Source of the DNA: an uncultured Clostridia bacterium
GTDB taxonomy: Bacteria > Bacillota > Clostridia > Christensenellales > Borkfalkiaceae
Length of the DNA: 33,504 nucleotides
Assembly (NCBI GenBank): GCA_958419945.1
Contig: CATZIC010000019.1
Span: 1 to 33,504, forward strand
Reading direction: 5' to 3'
Below are positions 6,337-13,494 of the stretch, piece by piece (the stretch's first letter is position 1; each line of letters starts with the position of its first letter). A program made the position numbers and the translations under genes. Below the pieces are notes generated by a model, which was not told the origin of the DNA, made no database searches, and was given only the letters and a program-made list of their open reading frames with translations.

Positions 6337-9267
6337 ATGTTTAACGTAAAGTTAAAGCGTGCGATAACGTCCTTTGCGGTTATGCTGGCGTTTTTACTAA
6401 CGGCGCTCGGCGGCGGACTCACGGTTGCCAACGCAGCTACAGCAGAAGACGACGTTTTTATCCTGTACGCCAACAACCGTAACGCCGTTAAGGTTTTAGA
6501 CGAAGTCGTAGACGGCGAACCTAAGTATTTCAAGCAACTTAAGGATACCGATGCAATCACTGCCGAAGAAAAGGTTGCGGTTATGAATCGTATCATTTCC
6601 GCTGCAAACGGCTACACCGCATTAGTTTCCAAAAAGGACGAAATCCAAAAGTCCGGTGAAAGCACTCTTGCAAAAGAGGGTTCGCTTAAAGACGAATACG
6701 AACAGTTATGTTCCAATCTCACCACGCTTTATAACGATTCGTTAAAACTTACCGAAGCAAATTATACTACGTATGACGTTGATAACACCTTCGTTACCGG
6801 CATCAACAACATGATGAAGGAATTCACCGTAACGGGTGAAAAGGTTAACCTCGGCAACGAACTTTGGGCGTTAATGGCTGTAAACGAAGCAAATCCCGAT
6901 AAGTCGGCAAAAACCTGCTACGGATTTTACGATACAGACCTTTCCGTTATGGACTACGGTGTGTTCAAACTTTACTCCATCTATAACGCAGGCTTAACCG
7001 CTATAGCGGTTTCCGAAGATCCCGTTCAAACGAGAAAGGATTACGTCGATCAGTTAAACGCAGTTCCGAGAAACGTTTTCGAAGATATCTACAACGATTA
7101 TCTTGCGGCTACCGCAGTGGAAAGAAGCGATCTTACCCCTGAAGAAGCAGACCTTGAAAATAACGACCTTGTAAACCACATGGGCGAATGCCAGACCAAA
7201 GTCGAAGATTTCTGGGCGGGCGCAAGCGAGGACGTAAAAAAGGCTTACGCAACAAAGTACGATTACCTTCAAAAATATTTTGCAAGCCATCAGGAATACG
7301 ACGGTACTGCGGTAAGTAAGAACTCGTCTGTGATAACCTACGTTGTTGACAACAAAACCATTATGACCATCCGGGCATACGTTAAACAAGGTTACACGGC
7401 CGGCTCCAAAGATAATAAAGCTGCTACAGTATTCGCTCCCAACGCTTCCATTTCCTTGAACACGGCTACGTTAAGCGGTGAAGAAAGAAACGTTGCTAAG
7501 CTTATTTCCGATAAAAACAATAAACTCGATATCGGATATTTGGTACGTTTCAACGTTTACGGCGGAACCACCAAATCCCAACTTTTCGACACCGAGCGTG
7601 CAAATAGGGCAACCGAAGGCGGCGTTATTTACGTTATCGAGTTCAATCTCAACAATTACTACGAAAAACTTTTAGCCGAGGAAAGAGGGCTTATAGGCGG
7701 ACTTTTAAAAGGTACCTTCCTTGAAGGCGCTTGGCTCGCAAACAATAAGGTTGATAGAATTAAATCGGCGTCCGAACTTATAGCCGGCTCCGAAACCGAC
7801 CTTTGCTATATGTATTCTGGCGGTGAACTTAAACCGTTTGAAAATATTAAGTATGAACCTAACGGAGGTATTTTGATGTTGGAAACTACAATGTTTGGCA
7901 ACTTTGCCGTTGCTGCGGCTAACGATTCTAAATTCTGGACCGAACCACTGTTTTGGATTTTGGTTGTCGTCGGAATCATTTTATTGCTCGTTGTCATAGC
8001 TCTTATCCGTAAATATAAAAAATACTCCGTTAAATTCTATTCCAACGGCGGTACAAAAGTTAAGAAAGTACGTGCAAGAAAGGGTCAATACTTCACTATG
8101 CCTGAAAACCCGATGAGAAGCGGTTTCGTATTCGCAGGCTGGTATGAAGACAAGACTTTAAAGAATCGTTTCGTTGCTACACGCATTATAAAACGTAAGA
8201 GCTTAAAAGCTTACGCAAAATGGGCTTTGGAATTATCACCCGATCGCGTTGACAGATATTACACCTATTTAAGAAACACTTTGGCATCCCACGGCGCACT
8301 TCCTTCGGACTTCGAAATTGAAGAAGGCAAGACCAAGACCTTCGCTGTTATCGAAAAAGGCGAAAAGGAAATCAAACTTTACTTTGCACTTGATACTCAA
8401 GAACTTAAGAAAGCAGGCTACAACGTTACTGCGGCTCCCGCCGGCTATGAAGAAACACCTTCTTGCTACGTTATCACTTTGAGAGATCATTTCGTAGTAG
8501 CGCAAAAACTTGTTAAGAACCTTCTTGAAACTTACAACCTCGGCGAAACCGAGTACGAAGAAGCAAAAGAAGACGAAAAAGCCTTCGCGCTTGCTCTCTC
8601 CGCTCACGTTGCGGAAGCTCCTGCAGCAGAACCTGTTGAAGCACCTGTAGAAGAACCTGTTGAAGAAACCACTGACGAAATAGAAGTGATTATCGAAACG
8701 GAAGGCGACAAGAGAAGTGAAGTTCAAGTAATCTTCAGAGACTCTGCACCTCAAAAAGAAGAGGCTGAAGCGGTTGTCGAAACCGAAGAACCTGCAGAAG
8801 AACCCGCAGAAGAAGTTGTGGAAGAATCTGTGGAAGAAACCGAGGTTGAAGCGCCTATCGAAGAACCTGCTACGGAAGAACCTGCTGAAGAGGAACCCGT
8901 TACCGACGAACAACTTATCGAATACTTCAAGAAGATTCGTAATTCGGTTTGCGGCTACGCACTTTACGAAAAGAACGATAAGGCCGAAGACGGCAAGATG
9001 CTTATCAAGCTTTACAAGAAAGAAGAGGCAGTTTACTGCTACATGGCACTTGACCCCGACGCATACGGACTTGAAACCGCTAACTTAGGTTTCGGCGATA
9101 CACCCGCACTTTTGAAGATCGCAAATGATACCGATCTTGAAAAAGCGCTCTCGCTCGTAGAAGTCATTATGCTCGACCACGGATTTGAAAAATCCGATGA
9201 ACCGGTTGAAGAAAAGCCTTACGAAGGTAAAGGATTCGGCTACAGAATTCATTACGTCGAAGAATAA
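6337..9267 (+). CDS. Large membrane protein with Listeria-Bacteroides repeat and duplicated C-terminal domain
   Basis: 976 residues. A signal peptide (about 1-33, KLKR then a hydrophobic core ending ANAA) is followed by an unassigned, mostly helical region to about residue 535. One membrane segment lies at about 538-557 and is followed by RKYKK. After it comes a single Listeria-Bacteroides (Flg_new/InlB B-repeat) module, VKFYSNGGTKV to AYAKWA (about 565-628, with FAGWYED). Then come two related domains of about 100 residues (634-735 and 856-950), each with KLY, FALD or MALD, TP and an I-x-D segment, separated by a Glu/Pro/Val-rich linker (about 755-850). If the signal peptide is cleaved, the whole C-terminal part faces the cytoplasm, which is odd for an InlB-type repeat. 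GGAGAG precedes the ATG. Function unknown. Confidence 0.85.
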   Translation: MFNVKLKRAITSFAVMLAFLLTALGGGLTVANAATAEDDVFILYANNRNAVKVLDEVVDGEPKYFKQLKDTDAITAEEKVAVMNRIISAANGYTALVSKKDEIQKSGESTLAKEGSLKDEYEQLCSNLTTLYNDSLKLTEANYTTYDVDNTFVTGINNMMKEFTVTGEKVNLGNELWALMAVNEANPDKSAKTCYGFYDTDLSVMDYGVFKLYSIYNAGLTAIAVSEDPVQTRKDYVDQLNAVPRNVFEDIYNDYLAATAVERSDLTPEEADLENNDLVNHMGECQTKVEDFWAGASEDVKKAYATKYDYLQKYFASHQEYDGTAVSKNSSVITYVVDNKTIMTIRAYVKQGYTAGSKDNKAATVFAPNASISLNTATLSGEERNVAKLISDKNNKLDIGYLVRFNVYGGTTKSQLFDTERANRATEGGVIYVIEFNLNNYYEKLLAEERGLIGGLLKGTFLEGAWLANNKVDRIKSASELIAGSETDLCYMYSGGELKPFENIKYEPNGGILMLETTMFGNFAVAAANDSKFWTEPLFWILVVVGIILLLVVIALIRKYKKYSVKFYSNGGTKVKKVRARKGQYFTMPENPMRSGFVFAGWYEDKTLKNRFVATRIIKRKSLKAYAKWALELSPDRVDRYYTYLRNTLASHGALPSDFEIEEGKTKTFAVIEKGEKEIKLYFALDTQELKKAGYNVTAAPAGYEETPSCYVITLRDHFVVAQKLVKNLLETYNLGETEYEEAKEDEKAFALALSAHVAEAPAAEPVEAPVEEPVEETTDEIEVIIETEGDKRSEVQVIFRDSAPQKEEAEAVVETEEPAEEPAEEVVEESVEETEVEAPIEEPATEEPAEEEPVTDEQLIEYFKKIRNSVCGYALYEKNDKAEDGKMLIKLYKKEEAVYCYMALDPDAYGLETANLGFGDTPALLKIANDTDLEKALSLVEVIMLDHGFEKSDEPVEEKPYEGKGFGYRIHYVEE
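7684..7711 (+). repeat. Dispersed bipartite motif, copy 3 (coding)
   Basis: GGGCTTATAG, then GCGG, then ACTTTTA, inside the 976-residue protein gene. The left arm is only partly conserved. Confidence 0.55.
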
Positions 9268-9273
9268 ACAAAA

Positions 9274-9305
9274 GAAGGCTACCGCTAAAATGGCGGTAGC
9301 CCTTT
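9274..9305 (+). terminator. Terminator between surface protein and FTR-like gene
   Basis: GGCTACCGC (9277-9285) pairs with GCGGTAGCC (9293-9301), followed by TTTT. It lies 16 bases before the next start codon, so leaky read-through into the small gene is possible. Confidence 0.82.
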
Positions 9306-9321
9306 TCATTGAAGGAGGGTT

Positions 9322-9519
9322 ATGAAAGTAAGATTTAACGAGGACGAATCGGTTGTAAAAGAGATTCAGGAAGGCCTCCGCCAAAAGGACGGCTATTGTC
9401 CCTGCAAGGTCGGTAAACTTCCGGAAAACAAATGTATGTGCGAGGAATTCCGTCAGCAGATTAAGGACGAAAACTTCGAAGGCTATTGCCACTGCAAACT
9501 CTACTATAAGGAAAAATAA
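9322..9519 (+). CDS. Ferredoxin-thioredoxin reductase catalytic-domain-like small protein
   Basis: 65 residues with exactly six Cys arranged as CPC (26-28), CMC (38-40) and CHC (56-58). The order CPC, CxC, CHC matches the catalytic (beta) subunit of ferredoxin:thioredoxin reductase, in which four Cys hold a 4Fe-4S cluster and two form the redox-active disulfide. Spacing between the first two pairs is shorter than in the classical plant-type enzyme, and the protein is well below the usual length of about 110 residues, so this is the compact bacterial or archaeal type. A likely role is cytosolic disulfide reduction fed by ferredoxin; this is inferred. No thioredoxin gene is adjacent. GAAGGAGGG fixes the start, and its own terminator follows. 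Confidence 0.82.
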   Translation: MKVRFNEDESVVKEIQEGLRQKDGYCPCKVGKLPENKCMCEEFRQQIKDENFEGYCHCKLYYKEK

Positions 9520-9582
9520 GCGTTTTGCCGCTAAAATAATTAGTGATGGCAATAGTTGCGCCTACACTTTTTAGTGTCAATA

Positions 9583-9626
9583 AAAACAGTTCCGCTTTTA
9601 TGGTTTATTGCGGAACTGTTTTTTAC
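9583..9626 (+). terminator. Terminator after FTR-like gene
   Basis: AACAGTTCCGC (9585-9595) pairs with GCGGAACTGTT (9610-9620), followed by a T run. Confidence 0.85.
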
Positions 9627-9644
9627 CGCCCAAAATGCAAAATT

Positions 9645-9731
9645 AAATTAGGCATCATACCCCGAGGCGTGCCTCGGCTAAAGTGTACTTTGCACACTTT
9701 AACAGCAAACTGCATGTATGATACCTAATTT
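9645..9731. repeat. Cloverleaf-like inverted-repeat element (87 bp)
   Basis: Terminal inverted repeats AAATTAGGCATCATAC (9645-9660) and GTATGATACCTAATTT (9716-9731) differ at one position. Between them are two perfect hairpins, CCGAGG/CCTCGG (9662-9677) and TAAAGTGT/ACACTTTA (9679-9701), and a weak third (CAG/CTG, 9703-9712). The outer stem plus inner arms fold as a cloverleaf. This architecture fits a small non-autonomous mobile element (MITE or REP-like); no transposase is present in the window. Confidence 0.75.
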
Positions 9732-9800
9732 GTCAACGTCGTAAACCCCTTGCAAGCAAGCAAATTTACTTCTTGAATCGATTTCCCCAAGATAGGCGAT
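9732..9800. repeat. Intergenic element shared with 18121-18195
   Basis: The stretch before minD contains CAAGCAAATTTACTTC (about 9757-9772), followed by TGAATCGATTTCCCC. The same order, with CAAGCGAATTTACTTC followed by ATAAACCGACCTATGCCCC, occurs at 18158-18191. The two alignments extend leftward to ACCTAATTTG and ACCTTAATTTGG. No gene is visible here and no clear minD promoter could be placed. Confidence 0.55.
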
Positions 9801-9876
9801 TATTTTACAAAAGGATATAAAATTTTCCATTAAAAAGGTAATATCATATTTGTTACCGAAAAAAGGAGGGGGCTAA

Positions 9877-10653
9877 ATGTCAAGGCGGATACTGATAACT
9901 TCAGGCAAAGGCGGAGCGGGTAAAACCAGTGTTACGGCACATTTGGGGTATGCGCTATCTAACATGGGCAAGCGTGTGGTTGCCGTGGATATGGACGTAG
10001 GCCTTAATAATCTCGACGTAGTTATGGGGGTTGAAAATAAAGTTATTTACGACCTTAAAGACGCTTTGGAAGGCAGATGCCGTATAAAACAAACCCTTAT
10101 AGAATGTTCACCGACACTTTCGGTAATTCCATCGGCAAAGGGCTTTGACAGGGAACTTTCCGGCAAAAACGTAAAGGACTTAACCGAAGGCCTGTCCACC
10201 CGTTTCGACTACGTTTTTATAGATTCTCCTGCGGGGGTTGACACCGGATTTCGGCGTGCGGTGTGTTCTTGCGACGAGGTTATTTTGGTCGTTACGCCAA
10301 CGTTGACAAGTTTGCGGGACGCCGATAAAGTTTTGGGTATTTTAAATAATTACGACGTGGAAAAGACGGGGATCGTGGTAAACAGAATCCGCGGTGATTT
10401 GCTTGTAAAGGGCGCGATCGTTGATATAAAAGAGATTCAGGCGGTTTTAAAATGCCCGGTAATCGGCTGTATTCCTGAAGACGATTCGGTATACCTTTGT
10501 TCGGGGTTGAACTTATACAGATCCCGTGCACAAAAGGCCTTTAAAATGCTTGCAAAATATCTTGATAAGGGTAAGGGCAAGGTTTACGATGCTACAGCAT
10601 ACTATCGTGGAGTAAGCGGCGCAATCCGCCGCGCAATAAGGGGAAGCGTATAA
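9877..10653 (+). CDS. minD: Septum site-determining ATPase MinD
   Basis: 258 residues. The deviant Walker A motif SGKGGAGKTS (Lys11 and Lys16), the DMDVGLNNLDVVMG motif and IDSPAGVD are diagnostic of MinD, the membrane-bound ATPase that positions the division septum. The C-terminus, SGAIRRAIRGSV, is a short amphipathic, basic helix as expected for the membrane-targeting sequence. GAGGGGG precedes the ATG. The gene is followed 4 bases later by a MinE-like gene, which supports MinD over other ParA-type ATPases. No minC is visible here. Confidence 0.95.
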   Translation: MSRRILITSGKGGAGKTSVTAHLGYALSNMGKRVVAVDMDVGLNNLDVVMGVENKVIYDLKDALEGRCRIKQTLIECSPTLSVIPSAKGFDRELSGKNVKDLTEGLSTRFDYVFIDSPAGVDTGFRRAVCSCDEVILVVTPTLTSLRDADKVLGILNNYDVEKTGIVVNRIRGDLLVKGAIVDIKEIQAVLKCPVIGCIPEDDSVYLCSGLNLYRSRAQKAFKMLAKYLDKGKGKVYDATAYYRGVSGAIRRAIRGSV

Positions 10654-10656
10654 AAA

Positions 10657-10884
10657 ATGAACGGAAAACAACTTTCTCGTGCGAAAAAAATGATCGAAAA
10701 CGACCGCTTGGGTTTAGTCTACGGTTCGGAAGAGTTAATTCGTCAGGATATAGAAAATCTTTTGACGGAATATTTTGCGCTTACCGCCCCCGTAAGCGTT
10801 TCACTTGTAAAAACGGGGGATAAAATAAAGATAAAAATCGAAAGCGAGTGTTCCGGAGTAAAAAGATTCGTTATTTTGACATAG
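10657..10884 (+). CDS. minE: MinE-like cell division topological specificity factor
   Basis: 75 residues beginning three bases after the minD stop. The order of features fits MinE: an N-terminal basic helix (SRAKKMIENDRLGLVYG) that in MinE contacts MinD, then I-R-Q-D-I-x2-L-L-x-E-Y (about 30-41) and the beta strands VSVSLVKTGDKIKIKIE. Sequence identity to model MinE proteins looks low, so the call rests on length, motif order and location. MinE stimulates the MinD ATPase and removes it from the membrane. GGAAGCG in the minD end serves as a weak ribosome site. Confidence 0.82.
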   Translation: MNGKQLSRAKKMIENDRLGLVYGSEELIRQDIENLLTEYFALTAPVSVSLVKTGDKIKIKIESECSGVKRFVILT

Positions 10885-10972
10885 TAGGCGAATAATTTCG
10901 CCTAACAGGCAAGTTTACACAAAAAGCCAAATATAATATTTTACGTACAAACTTGCTTGGTAAAGGTGAAAA
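10885..10972. promoter_or_regulatory. Intergenic hairpins before Na/Pi-cotransporter-like gene
   Basis: TAGGCGAA (10885-10892) pairs with TTCGCCTA (10897-10904) but lacks a T tract. GCAAGTTT (10909-10916) pairs with AAACTTGC (10949-10956) around a 32-base AT-rich loop containing TATAAT (10932-10937). AAAGGTGA at 10962 is the ribosome site of the next gene. A regulatory role is possible but unproven. Confidence 0.4.
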
Positions 10973-11962
10973 ATGGCTTTCTGGGGACTATGTGAACTTT
11001 TAGGCGGTATCGCCATTTTTATAACGGGACTGAAACTTATTGCCCAAAACTTCGGAAGCGTTTTAGGCGGCAACCTTAAAAAGTGGATTCAAAATCTTAC
11101 GGGTTCAAGGTGTCTGGGCGTTTTGCTCGGCGCGGGCACTACCTCGCTTATGCAAAGTTCTGTTGCGGTAAACATGCTGGTTATTTCTTTGGTGGAAAGT
11201 TCCGTCATAACTCTTGCGGGGGCCTGTGCCGTGATAATAGGCACCAATATAGGCACTACAATCACCGCTCAGCTTGTTTCACTTTCCTTTAACGGAAGCA
11301 TAAACGTAAGCGCAATAGGCTCTCTGATATGTTTTTTGGGCTTTTTATTAACCGAATCGAAAAAGGAAAAAACAAAACTTTTCGGTGATATGCTTTTAGG
11401 TTTCGGATTCGTTTTTATAGGCATAAAAATAATGACTTCCGCCATGGAAAGTTTCTACGGATATAAGTGGTTTTTAAACTTTTTTCTTATAAAAAGTCCG
11501 CCTATAATACTGTTAAACGGCTTTTTTATAACTGCGCTCTGCCAAAGTTCCTCGGTGGTAACAAGTATGCTGGTAATCTTAGCGTCAAGTCAGGTGGTAA
11601 GCGTGGAAAACGCAATTTATATGATACTCGGCGCAAACATAGGCTCCTGCATATCGGTAATTTTGGCGTCATCAAAAATGAGCCTTGCCGCAAAGCGCAC
11701 GGCGGTATTTAACCTTGTGTTTAACGCACTCGGTGCAGGACTTTTCTTTGTTATAATGCTTGTATTTGGCAAAAACGTGGAAAGTATTATGATAAATACT
11801 TCTCAAAACGCCGGAAGTGCGGTTGCAAACTTCCACACCTTTTTCAACGTTTTCGTAGGGGTTTTGGCGCTTCCGTTTATAACGCCGCTATGTAAGCTTG
11901 TATGCAAAATTTTACCCGAAAGGAAAGAATTTTCAAAAAAAGTTTATAAAAAAACTACGTAA
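10973..11962 (+). CDS. Na/Pi-cotransporter family protein (PNaS), without PhoU domain
   Basis: 329 residues, almost all membrane-spanning. The two inverted halves each carry the QSS signature of the sodium/phosphate cotransporter family: TTSLMQSSVAVNM (about 55-67) and ALCQSSSVVTSM (about 187-198), plus GTNIGTT and GANIGSC loops. Many bacterial homologues (YjbB type) carry a C-terminal PhoU-like domain; here the protein stops right after the membrane core, with a short basic tail ending KKVYKKTT. The likely role is phosphate or anion flux across the cytoplasmic membrane with Na+. It may be transcribed with minDE or from its own leader, and it ends at a clear terminator. Confidence 0.88.
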   Translation: MAFWGLCELLGGIAIFITGLKLIAQNFGSVLGGNLKKWIQNLTGSRCLGVLLGAGTTSLMQSSVAVNMLVISLVESSVITLAGACAVIIGTNIGTTITAQLVSLSFNGSINVSAIGSLICFLGFLLTESKKEKTKLFGDMLLGFGFVFIGIKIMTSAMESFYGYKWFLNFFLIKSPPIILLNGFFITALCQSSSVVTSMLVILASSQVVSVENAIYMILGANIGSCISVILASSKMSLAAKRTAVFNLVFNALGAGLFFVIMLVFGKNVESIMINTSQNAGSAVANFHTFFNVFVGVLALPFITPLCKLVCKILPERKEFSKKVYKKTT

Positions 11963-11973
11963 GCAATTTTATC

Positions 11974-12012
11974 AAAAAGCGGGGATAATCGACCTATAGC
12001 CCCGCTTTTTTG
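11974..12012 (+). terminator. Terminator whose loop is the dispersed motif
   Basis: AAAAAGCGGGG pairs with CCCCGCTTTTT. The 15-base loop, ATAATCGACCTATAG, is the conserved left arm of the dispersed motif. Confidence 0.82.
11984..12011 (+). repeat. Dispersed bipartite motif, copy 4
   Basis: GATAATCGACCTATAG, then CCCC, then GCTTTTT. The first 16 bases are identical to the copy inside gerC at 20246-20271. Confidence 0.88.
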
Positions 12013-12067
12013 TTGTTTTAGCCTGTTTTTATCGGTTAGCACAAAACCATTTTTATCACTAATTATA

Positions 12068-12096
12068 TTGACAATATATTAAGTTTGTCTTATAAT
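12068..12096 (+). promoter_or_regulatory. Consensus sigma-A promoter of the envelope operon
   Basis: TTGACA (12068-12073), 17-base spacer, TATAAT (12091-12096): perfect match to both hexamers. The leader to the ATG at 12133 is about 30 bases. Confidence 0.9.
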
Positions 12097-12132
12097 AAAC
12101 CCATAGACTTTCTATTCTTGGAGGGTGCAGAT

Positions 12133-12981
12133 ATGGATTATAAGAGAAAAAATAAGATTTCTAACTACAAAAATGGTATTTATTCCATTATAATTTTAGT
12201 GGTACTGTCGTTTATCAACAGTTTCGCGATTCCGTTTTTTGACGTTTGTTTTCTTTATTCCTTGTTTCTGTCTGAACTTATTACCAGTTTTTTAGCGGGA
12301 ACAGAGACAATCTTTTTTTGGGCCTCGCTTTTTATAACCTCTGTTTTGCTTATTCCTTACATTATTTGTGCACGCTTTGCGAAAAAGCATTACGGGTTCA
12401 TGATTGCAGCCCTTGTCATGGTGAGTATTGACACTTTGATTCTCGTCGGCTTCATAATTTTGTCGATTGCCGTAGTAGGGTTCGACTTCACCTATATAAT
12501 GAATTTTATAGCACACGTTTTCGTTATTGTGGAACTTATTCTCGCAGTTGCAAGCAAAGACGCCGTTAAATATATGAAGGAAGGGGATATCATTGATACA
12601 GCCTCCGATTCCGTTAAGATCAAAGTTTTACCGAATGGTGAAACCATAACCGTTTTGGAAGACACCGTTTCTTCCGATAATGGGTTGTCAGGCGAAACCG
12701 TTACCGAAAAAAGGCGTATAACCGTAAACAGAAAGAAATGTTTCTACGCTTCAGTGGTTAAGTTTGACGTGGTAATCGACGGCGTTGTGGTGGGCACCCT
12801 TAAAAACGGACAATCACTTTCCGTTATGGTAAGCGCCGGCGCACACGCTTTATACGTTCAGTTTGCAAACGGTAACAGCGACGTTTTGCAGATTCCCGCA
12901 CAGGCAGTCGATAAAACCTATGAATTAAAACCCGTTGCGAGGGCAATGGACGCATTTATCGAAATTACCGAAATCGCTTGA
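12133..12981 (+). CDS. Four-TM membrane protein with PEGA-like C-terminal domain
   Basis: 282 residues. The start at 12133 is chosen because GGAGGG lies 7 bases upstream and the promoter at 12068-12096 rules out the TTG at 12085. About four membrane helices fill residues 15-140 (for example YSIIILVVLSFINSFAIPFF). The cytoplasmic or extracytoplasmic tail from about 145 includes a beta-rich segment (about 200-270, VKFDVVIDGVVVGTLKNGQ) followed by VSAGAHALYVQF, like the PEGA or ornament-type repeats that decorate surface proteins. It is first gene of an operon with gtrA and a family 2 glycosyltransferase, which suggests an envelope role. I do not recognise the family. Confidence 0.72.
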   Translation: MDYKRKNKISNYKNGIYSIIILVVLSFINSFAIPFFDVCFLYSLFLSELITSFLAGTETIFFWASLFITSVLLIPYIICARFAKKHYGFMIAALVMVSIDTLILVGFIILSIAVVGFDFTYIMNFIAHVFVIVELILAVASKDAVKYMKEGDIIDTASDSVKIKVLPNGETITVLEDTVSSDNGLSGETVTEKRRITVNRKKCFYASVVKFDVVIDGVVVGTLKNGQSLSVMVSAGAHALYVQFANGNSDVLQIPAQAVDKTYELKPVARAMDAFIEITEIA

Positions 12982-12993
12982 TTTTACGACGAA

Positions 12994-13494
12994 ATGGGTA
13001 AAATCAAGGACTTTATAAATCAAAAGTCGCTACTCGGCGAAATCGTAAGGTTTGTACTCGTAGGCGGACTATCCACGGTTATAGACTTCGTTACGATGGC
13101 GATAGTTTTATACCTTTCCGCCCCCGAAAAATACAGCGGCTTTATTGATGTGTTTTTTGGCGCAGATAAAGACCCTACTTCCTTTGCGGCGCTTTTCGGC
13201 ACGGGCCTCGGGTTTTCGATAGGCGTGGTGGTAAATTACCTTTTATCGGTGTTTTTCGTGTTTAACGAAAACGGAAACGTACGCACCGTAAAAGGTTTTT
13301 TCCTGTTTACCGTATTAAGTTTAGGTGGGCTACTTCTTCACGAACTCGGTATGTGGGGAATGCACATAAAACTCGGCGTCAACGAATGGATTGTAAAAAT
13401 CGTTATGACTTTGGTGGTAATGGCTTATAATTTTATCACCAGACGACTTATTCTGTTTAATAATAGGCGTAAAGGCCTAAAGGAGAAGTCATGA
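12994..13494 (+). CDS. GtrA family membrane protein
   Basis: 166 residues with about four membrane helices and the GtrA signature near the N-terminus, EIVRFVLVGGLSTVIDF, plus the C-terminal YNFITRRLILFN, which corresponds to the conserved N-F-x3-R-x-W/L-x-F ending. GtrA proteins are thought to flip undecaprenyl-phosphate-linked sugars or assist surface glycosylation. There is an insertion-like loop (FFGADKDPTSFAALFG) between the first and second helices. It starts 12 bases after the previous stop with no strong ribosome site and overlaps the next gene by 4 bases, so translation is probably coupled. Confidence 0.9.
   Translation: MGKIKDFINQKSLLGEIVRFVLVGGLSTVIDFVTMAIVLYLSAPEKYSGFIDVFFGADKDPTSFAALFGTGLGFSIGVVVNYLLSVFFVFNENGNVRTVKGFFLFTVLSLGGLLLHELGMWGMHIKLGVNEWIVKIVMTLVVMAYNFITRRLILFNNRRKGLKEKS

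Noticed and set aside
8269..8913. Long minus-strand ORF (214 codons) opposite the 976-residue protein gene
   Set aside because: It mirrors the repetitive Glu/Pro-coding region, gives a Phe/Arg-rich translation with no domain, and has no ribosome site.
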